A stretch of 64,000 nucleotides of DNA, taken from JAQTTT01 sp041652755 (lineage in GTDB: Archaea; Nanobdellota; Nanobdellia; Tiddalikarchaeales; Tiddalikarchaeaceae). The stretch covers positions 1-64,000 of the forward strand of contig JBAZGS010000004.1 in the NCBI GenBank assembly GCA_041652755.1, read 5' to 3'. Each line of letters begins with the position of its first letter. The stretch's first letter is position 1. Shown here piece after piece: positions 59,217 to 64,000 of the stretch. Under the pieces are notes generated by a model that worked only from the letters and a program-made list of their open reading frames with translations, made no database searches and was not told the DNA's origin. The position numbers were made by a program, and so were the translations under genes.

Positions 59217-59478
59217 ATTTTTTCTTGGGTTTTGGCTCGCATTCATTGCAGCTTGTGCAGTCATGTTCGCATCCGTTGCCCATTTGCTGTTTTATGTGCT
59301 GTTCTAATTGCGTTAAAATATCAACCAATACTTGGTAGACTATTGCCACATTCTCTTCAGATTGGACTGCATCCACCACTTTTTTGAAGACTTTTGTGTA
59401 TTTTTCCTGCAATTCTTGCTGTTCTTTTGATTCTTGCTTTTTTTCTTCGTTTTTTTCTGGTTTCTTTTCAGTTGTCAT
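59215..59478 (-). CDS. Small charged protein with Cys-rich tail
   Basis: The 87-residue protein has a Lys/Glu/Gln-rich N-terminus (MTTEKKPEKNEEKKQESKEQ), a central helix (VFKKVVDAVQSEENVAIVY) and a tail with four Cys (GCEHDCTSCNECEPKPKKK). The Cys/His tail may bind a metal. No family recognised. The start lies three bases from the tRNA-Phe 3' end. Confidence 0.62.
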   Translation of the reverse strand: MTTEKKPEKNEEKKQESKEQQELQEKYTKVFKKVVDAVQSEENVAIVYQVLVDILTQLEQHIKQQMGNGCEHDCTSCNECEPKPKKK

Positions 59479-59480
59479 AT

Positions 59481-59554
59481 TGAGACTGGCGTGATTTGAA
59501 CACGCGACATCACGGTCTTCAGCCGTGCGCTCTCCCAGTCTGAGCTACAGTCTC
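59481..59554 (-). tRNA. tRNA-Phe (anticodon GAA)
   Basis: A 74-base cloverleaf: acceptor GAGACTG/CAGTCTC, D stem GCTC/GAGC, anticodon stem CACGG/CCGTG, loop CTGAAGA with GAA at 34-36, T arm GCGTG-TTCAAAT-CACGC. No intron and no encoded CCA. It is the only non-arginine tRNA in the window. Confidence 0.94.
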
Positions 59555-59673
59555 ATCTCAATAGTAAATAATAGTAATAATAGGGTTTTTAAAAGTTTTT
59601 TATTAGCAGTAAAGATTCAGATTTTGCCTTGTTTTTTGAATATGTTTTTAAAATATAAAAATATTATATTTTT

Positions 59674-60933
59674 ATGCTAAAGCAGTTAATGTTGGCTAGT
59701 TTTTTAGTTATCATAATCTTAGGATGCACCACAAACATATCAACTTGCGAGAATGAAGTTGTCTTCAAAAACTGGAGCGATTGCAATGGTGGCATTCAAG
59801 CAAGGATAAAAATGGTTTTTGACTGCAATAATGGCTCATTGATTTATGAAGGAATTGAGAAGCAGGATTGCGTAATGCCTTGCGTTTCTAATTGGTCCTG
59901 CACTGAGTGGAGCGAGTGCCCAAAGGAAGAGAATCAGTTTAGGAGCTGCACGGATTTAAACAATTGCTTCAATGATTCCGATTCTCTAAACATAACTAAT
60001 GGCCCTAATAGCACCCAAAAATGCGTTTTTAACAATCCTTGCTTAAACATTTCAGATTCTAAAATGAAAGAAGAATGCAATAGCTTAGTGTATAATTCAA
60101 ATAAGTATTGCTATAACATAACTGAGTCATTATCATCTGAATCCTGCTTGTATTCTTATGCTTACATTTACTCAAATTTTAACACTTGCGATTTGATTAA
60201 CACTTCAGCTTCAAGGAACACTTGCAAAGCAGTGATTAATTTGGACAAATCTTACTGCAATATTTTGCCCCCTGATAATAGGAGCGATTGCAATTATGAG
60301 GTGGATTTAAGGTATCAATATTTAGCCATAACTTATTCTAATCCTTCATTTTGCAACAGTATTCAAAGCTCTAATGTTAAATCCAATTGCTTATCTAATT
60401 CAGGGATTTATGAAACTTATAGGGATGATATGAATGATTGCAAAACTTTCAGTTTTGTGAACAGCTCTTCAAATTATCAATCAAGCACTGCATGTTACAT
60501 TTATCATATTAAAAATTCAGAAAATAGCAGTGTGTGCAATGATGTTGGCTATTTTATAAGGGATGACTGCAACGCACTCATACAGAATAATTTATCCTTT
60601 TGTTATGACAAATCAGGCAGCGAAAGGGATTGGTGCCTTGCAAACTTTGCTTACTTTTATAATAATATCAGGATTTGCAGGGATGCTGCAAATGAAGAAA
60701 ATTGCATTTACACTGTTGGTTATTGGTTTAAAGAAATTGATTACTGCTTGGCAATTAAGGATACTTCAAAAAATAGTGCTTGCATTAACTCATATGTGAA
60801 TTATTGCGAAGAAAACATTAATAATTGCCCTTCAATAAATTACTGCAGCTTAATAACTGACAGTAATAGCAAAAACACTTGCATTTTGAAAAAAGTGAAG
60901 AATGAAATAAAATTTAACAACAAAGTCTGGTAA
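59674..60933 (+). CDS. Cys-rich lipoprotein with thrombospondin-1-like motif
   Basis: The 419-residue protein has a signal peptide ending in a lipobox (IIILGC, C18). A TSP1-like stretch follows (NWSCTEWSECPKEENQFRSC, about 78-97). The rest is a series of short Cys-containing repeats of the type YC-x(n)-SxC and a CxxxI pattern with many N-x-S/T glycosylation sites. It is probably an extracellular, disulphide-rich, glycosylated surface protein. Such repeat proteins are frequent in this archaeal group; ligand unknown. Confidence 0.72.
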   Translation: MLKQLMLASFLVIIILGCTTNISTCENEVVFKNWSDCNGGIQARIKMVFDCNNGSLIYEGIEKQDCVMPCVSNWSCTEWSECPKEENQFRSCTDLNNCFNDSDSLNITNGPNSTQKCVFNNPCLNISDSKMKEECNSLVYNSNKYCYNITESLSSESCLYSYAYIYSNFNTCDLINTSASRNTCKAVINLDKSYCNILPPDNRSDCNYEVDLRYQYLAITYSNPSFCNSIQSSNVKSNCLSNSGIYETYRDDMNDCKTFSFVNSSSNYQSSTACYIYHIKNSENSSVCNDVGYFIRDDCNALIQNNLSFCYDKSGSERDWCLANFAYFYNNIRICRDAANEENCIYTVGYWFKEIDYCLAIKDTSKNSACINSYVNYCEENINNCPSINYCSLITDSNSKNTCILKKVKNEIKFNNKVW

Positions 60934-60938
60934 TATTA

Positions 60939-62138
60939 ATGAAATCTGCTAAGCCGAAAAAATCAAGTATGATTTATTATCTTGTTTTAATCGGATTCTT
61001 TGGAATATTTTCAACAACTATTTCAAAAAATCCTGTTTTGCCTCTTTTTTCCAGCGCATTAAATGCCAGTGAGTTCATTGTTGGTTTAATTGCAGCAGTA
61101 TCTCCTCTTGCAGGAATACTTTTTAGTTTTCCTATTGGCTACTTGTCTGACAAGATAGGTTTCAAAAAATTGTTAATCCTATCAGGCTTTGTTTTTTTAT
61201 CAGCTCCACTGCTTTACTTGTTTGTAAATTCAGCATTATGGCTTATTCCCATAAGATTTTTTCATGGCATTGCAACTGCAATTCTAGGGCCTGTCAGTGC
61301 TTCAATGATTGTTTCAGTTTATTCAAAAAATAAGGGCGAAAAGTTAGGGTTTTATTCATCAAGCACTCTTATTGGAAGAACTTTAGCCCCTTTAATTGGA
61401 GGAATAATATTGTCTATGAATTATTTTGGCAATTTATGGGATTATAAGTTAGTCTACATTGCTGCATTCATTCTTGCAATACCTGTTTTTGTATTGACAC
61501 TTCTTTTGAAGCCTTTTAAAGCCAATAAGCTGAATAATTTAGATTTTGATGACTTTACTTCAAGTTTAAAATACATTTTCATTAATAAAAAGATTTTTTC
61601 AACAGCTCTTGTTGATTTAATCACTTATTTTGCATTTGGGGCTTTTGAAACTTATCTTCCTTTATACCTTACTTTAAAAGGTATTCCTGGCTATGCGATT
61701 GGATTCGTTTTTTCAGTGCAAATTTTTTCAATTGCTTTTTCTAAACCTTTGTTTGGAAAAATTGCAGACAAGATTGACAAACGAATACAAATAATTATTG
61801 GCTTATTCATCTTAGGATTGTCTTTTGGTATTTTGGGGTTAGTTTCAAATATTATTTTAATAACTGTAATTGGCGTAATTTTTGGGTTAGGTTTGTCTTT
61901 TTCAACAATTGCAACACCCACTTATTTATCTGAAATTGCAGATAAATCAAGGATTGGAACTACTTTAGGAGGATTGAGTTCTATTATGGATGTTGGGCAT
62001 TCTCTTGGCCCTTTTATTACTGGAATAATAATTAGTTACTTCTCCTATGAGTTAGGATTTTTTGCTTCTTTCATATTATCAATTATTGGGATTGTTTTGT
62101 TTTTGTTTTGCAATTATGATTTTTTAAAAAAAGATTAA
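60939..62138 (+). CDS. Major facilitator superfamily transporter
   Basis: The 399-residue protein has about 12 membrane segments and the MFS motif A between helices 2 and 3 (GYLSDKIGFKKLL), repeated as GKIADKIDKRIQ between helices 8 and 9. Helix 5 has LIGRTLAPLIGG, of the drug/sugar antiporter kind. It starts six bases after the lipoprotein gene. Substrate unknown; an efflux or sugar carrier is most likely. Confidence 0.88.
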   Translation: MKSAKPKKSSMIYYLVLIGFFGIFSTTISKNPVLPLFSSALNASEFIVGLIAAVSPLAGILFSFPIGYLSDKIGFKKLLILSGFVFLSAPLLYLFVNSALWLIPIRFFHGIATAILGPVSASMIVSVYSKNKGEKLGFYSSSTLIGRTLAPLIGGIILSMNYFGNLWDYKLVYIAAFILAIPVFVLTLLLKPFKANKLNNLDFDDFTSSLKYIFINKKIFSTALVDLITYFAFGAFETYLPLYLTLKGIPGYAIGFVFSVQIFSIAFSKPLFGKIADKIDKRIQIIIGLFILGLSFGILGLVSNIILITVIGVIFGLGLSFSTIATPTYLSEIADKSRIGTTLGGLSSIMDVGHSLGPFITGIIISYFSYELGFFASFILSIIGIVLFLFCNYDFLKKD

Positions 62139-62139
62139 G

Positions 62140-62904
62140 TTATTTTAGCAGTTGATCTATTTCTTTTTCATGCTTTTTTGCAGCTTTATAGCCTAAATCA
62201 TAGAGTTTTTTATGATTATGGGCTGAAAAAATTGAATATTTTCCTGTTTCTATTTCTATCTTAATAGTTGCAGACTGTTGATCCTGCCTTGCTAAACTAT
62301 CCTGAATAATATAAAATGATTGCTTTGCAATATTGTTTATTAAAATATTAGGTTTTACTGCTTCTTTGTCAAAATGAAGCAATGAAATGCTTATTATTTT
62401 TTTTGCGCCTTTCTCTTTTAGTATATTGGCAGGAACAATATTTGTTATTCCTCCATCTATCAAAGTTTTTTTGCCTATTTTTTCAGGGTTAAAAAATGCA
62501 GGTATGCTTATGCTTGCGCTTACTGCATTTATGATATTTCCTTTTTCAATATACTCTGGCATTCCAGTTACTAAATTAGTTGCAACTGCTACAAATTTCA
62601 CTTCCAAATCCTCAATATTTCCAGTTAAATAAGGTTTAAGAACTTCTTTCACCTTGTCTTTTGAGAATAATCCTTTTAGTGAAAAATTTAAGTCAATTAC
62701 TTGCGAATAATCAAGTATTTTTTTTGAAAATTCGAAGATTTCATCAGAATTGTAACCTTTAGAAATCATTGCCCCTATAATTGAGCCAACACTTGTTCCT
62801 GAAATAATGTTTGGCTTGAAACCTTTTTCTTCCAAGAATTTTAATGCACCTATATGCGCAAATCCTCTGAATCCTCCTCCTCCAAGCGCTAATCCGTAGC
62901 TCAT
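62140..62904 (-). CDS. Patatin-like phospholipase
   Basis: The 254-residue protein has the patatin catalytic dyad features: oxyanion GGGGFRG (8-14), nucleophile in GTSVGS (G-x-S-x-G, about 40-45) and DGG (LIDGGITNIVP, about 150). It resembles the RssA/YjjU group of bacterial and archaeal patatins. It would cleave acyl esters; in an archaeon with ether lipids the natural substrate is unclear. It overlaps the upstream CYTH gene by four bases. Confidence 0.9.
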   Translation of the reverse strand: MSYGLALGGGGFRGFAHIGALKFLEEKGFKPNIISGTSVGSIIGAMISKGYNSDEIFEFSKKILDYSQVIDLNFSLKGLFSKDKVKEVLKPYLTGNIEDLEVKFVAVATNLVTGMPEYIEKGNIINAVSASISIPAFFNPEKIGKKTLIDGGITNIVPANILKEKGAKKIISISLLHFDKEAVKPNILINNIAKQSFYIIQDSLARQDQQSATIKIEIETGKYSIFSAHNHKKLYDLGYKAAKKHEKEIDQLLK

Positions 62905-63434
62905 TTTGCCAATTCCTCATTTTTATAATTTTTATCAAGTGTGATATCTTTTCCTAAGGCAAGTATTCTGCTTAAATCTTTTTTGTCTTTAACTTCAATT
63001 TCTACAACAACTAAATCCCTATCAAGGTAGAAATCAAACTCATAATCTAGTCCTTCAATGTTTTGAATATACCTTATTTTTTCAACCCTTTTTCCTTCAG
63101 TAAAAGAATAAAGATTATCAAATAATTCCTGAGAAATTTTAGATTCTAATTCTATTCTCTCCTCTAAGCCCTCAGATTTTAATGCAAAAAAGAATTCGTT
63201 TCCTTTTTGCCTTACTCTTGCTTGCGCTGGAACAAAATCAACATTTAGTTTAAGCGATTTTGCTAAATCAAGCCCTTGCTTAATTGACAAATATCCTTGT
63301 TTTATAAAAACGCCTTTTTCTTTAATTACATCTATGAAAGATTCTAAAGCATTGTATTGAAAAAAAAACTCTGGAGTTGTATAAGTTTTTAAGTTATCCC
63401 TAAGCAAGTATTTCTTTTCAATTTCTTTATTCAT
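62901..63434 (-). CDS. CYTH-domain triphosphatase-like protein
   Basis: From the ATG at 63434 the protein starts MNKEIEKKYLLRD, with the ExExK motif of CYTH proteins at the expected N-terminal place. Paired strands follow (QARVRQKGNEFFFALKSEG, RIELESKISQELF, FDFYLDRDLVVVEIEVKD) that form the triphosphate tunnel. Upstream in-frame Mets overlap the RuBisCO gene more and would displace the motif. It is the second CYTH gene in the window. Confidence 0.85.
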   Translation of the reverse strand: MNKEIEKKYLLRDNLKTYTTPEFFFQYNALESFIDVIKEKGVFIKQGYLSIKQGLDLAKSLKLNVDFVPAQARVRQKGNEFFFALKSEGLEERIELESKISQELFDNLYSFTEGKRVEKIRYIQNIEGLDYEFDFYLDRDLVVVEIEVKDKKDLSRILALGKDITLDKNYKNEELAK

Positions 63435-64000
63435 AAACATTTTCTCCCCATTTCTCATAAGCTTTTTTCAAAGCAGGATGAGTTAAGGAGTAATCTTTAA
63501 CGCTAATCCCTTTATTATATGCATCAATGCTTTCTCTTAAAGCTATTGCGCCTTGTCTTGTGCCATCAGGATGGCCATGAATGCCCCCTCCTGCTTGCAC
63601 AACTATTTCTGTTCCAAGTAAATCAAAAAGAGGCTTTATTATTCCGGGATGCAACCCTCCGCTGCAAACACTCATAACTGGCTTAATGCTACCCCATTCT
63701 TGCTTAAGCATTAACTCTTCACTCTTATTTTCCAGTAGTGAAGTTTTTTCAAAATTAGTCCTTACTTCATCTTTTCCACCGACTAATTTTCCCATTCCTC
63801 CAATGTGCAATTGGTCAACTCCTTGAAGCCTTGCAATAGAGCATACAACTTTCATGCTCATTCCATGCAAAGGATTCCTGTCAAATGCTGAATGGAAAGC
63901 CCTGTGAGCATGAACTGCCAAGCCTAGCTCTCTTGCCCTGTTGCAGACTGTCTGGGTTGCTGCCCATCCTGCTGTCAAAATATCAACCATTACATACTCA
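63427..64000 (-). CDS. rbcL: RuBisCO large subunit, archaeal form III-type, 5' end cut by window edge
   Basis: The frame is open to the right edge (EYVMVDILTAGW at the edge) and ends at 63427. It contains the C-terminal part of RuBisCO: HAHRAFHSAFDRNP (active-site His), GVDQLHIGGMGKLVGG (loop 6 Lys in GK), PVMSVCSGGLHPG and QAGGGIHGHPDGTRQGA (phosphate binding). In archaea form III enzymes act in the AMP/nucleoside salvage pathway with ribose-1,5-bisphosphate isomerase. Key residues seen are intact. The III-type assignment is from organism and sequence style. Confidence 0.9.
   Translation of the reverse strand, partial: EYVMVDILTAGWAATQTVCNRARELGLAVHAHRAFHSAFDRNPLHGMSMKVVCSIARLQGVDQLHIGGMGKLVGGKDEVRTNFEKTSLLENKSEELMLKQEWGSIKPVMSVCSGGLHPGIIKPLFDLLGTEIVVQAGGGIHGHPDGTRQGAIALRESIDAYNKGISVKDYSLTHPALKKAYEKWGENVYE

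Overview
The window is from an AT-rich archaeal genome. Translation and information-processing genes place it in the archaea: ribosomal proteins eS19, eL39, eL31 and eL21, aIF6, prefoldin alpha, FtsY and SRP54, RNA polymerase subunit Rpo4/F, Sec61-beta, RadA and a Dim1/KsgA enzyme. A minimal gene set, many short orphan proteins, form III-type RuBisCO, ADP-forming acyl-CoA synthetase subunits and a DnaK/DnaJ/GrpE system suggest a DPANN lineage (Woesearchaeota/Pacearchaeota-like). That placement is inference; no rRNA gene is present to test it. Promoters are mostly archaeal TATA boxes about 25-30 bases before the start codon, with few Shine-Dalgarno sites.

Bases 1-16.9 kb are an accessory/defence island. 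It holds a broken wHTH-ATPase gene, a RecB-like PD-(D/E)XK nuclease, a PIN-domain protein, and a tightly coupled five-gene operon (NurA, HerA, a 46-residue protein, an SMC/Rad50-like ATPase without a zinc hook, and a winged-helix-like protein). These are followed by a DUF4268-like protein, two plasmid-type genes (one DUF2958-like), a complete type III restriction-modification pair (res/mod), and a tyrosine integrase next to a tRNA-Arg gene. The defence genes look more AT-rich than the chromosomal core.

From 17 to 30 kb are orphan genes, the dnaJ/dnaK/M16-like/grpE cluster with three repeated operator palindromes over the dnaK promoter, three further tRNA-Arg genes, and both subunits of an ADP-forming acyl-CoA synthetase. 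The tRNA-Arg(CCT) gene carries a 72-base intron with a clear bulge-helix-bulge motif, and the intron has the complete layout of a C/D box methylation-guide RNA. From 30.6 to 37.6 kb is the secG - eS19 - eL39 - eL31 - aIF6 - prefoldin - ftsY - srp54 block, interrupted between ftsY and srp54 by three opposite-strand genes of foreign appearance.

From 37.6 to 50 kb are eL21/Rpo4/DUF655, ksgA, two of three polyprenol-kinase-like paralogues, an N-terminally truncated Dph2, a TrmI methyltransferase with a mini FTR-like Fe-S protein, a pilin, a frameshifted radical-SAM DNA-modification gene with its DUF4130 partner, and radA with 72-base tandem repeats at its 3' end. From 50 to 64 kb are orphan genes, a second PD-(D/E)XK gene, a two-component system whose histidine kinase is fused to a CoA-binding domain, V4R and TspO proteins, a Cys-rich lipoprotein, an MFS transporter, a patatin, a CYTH protein and the C-terminal part of RuBisCO running off the right edge.

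Three promoters (at about 27.7, 38.8 and 38.97 kb) share an operator of two 8-base half-sites with a 5-base spacer (core ACTA-N5-TAGT) placed directly before the TATA box. Two of them are nearly identical through to the start codon, and one of these drives a 28-codon peptide gene.
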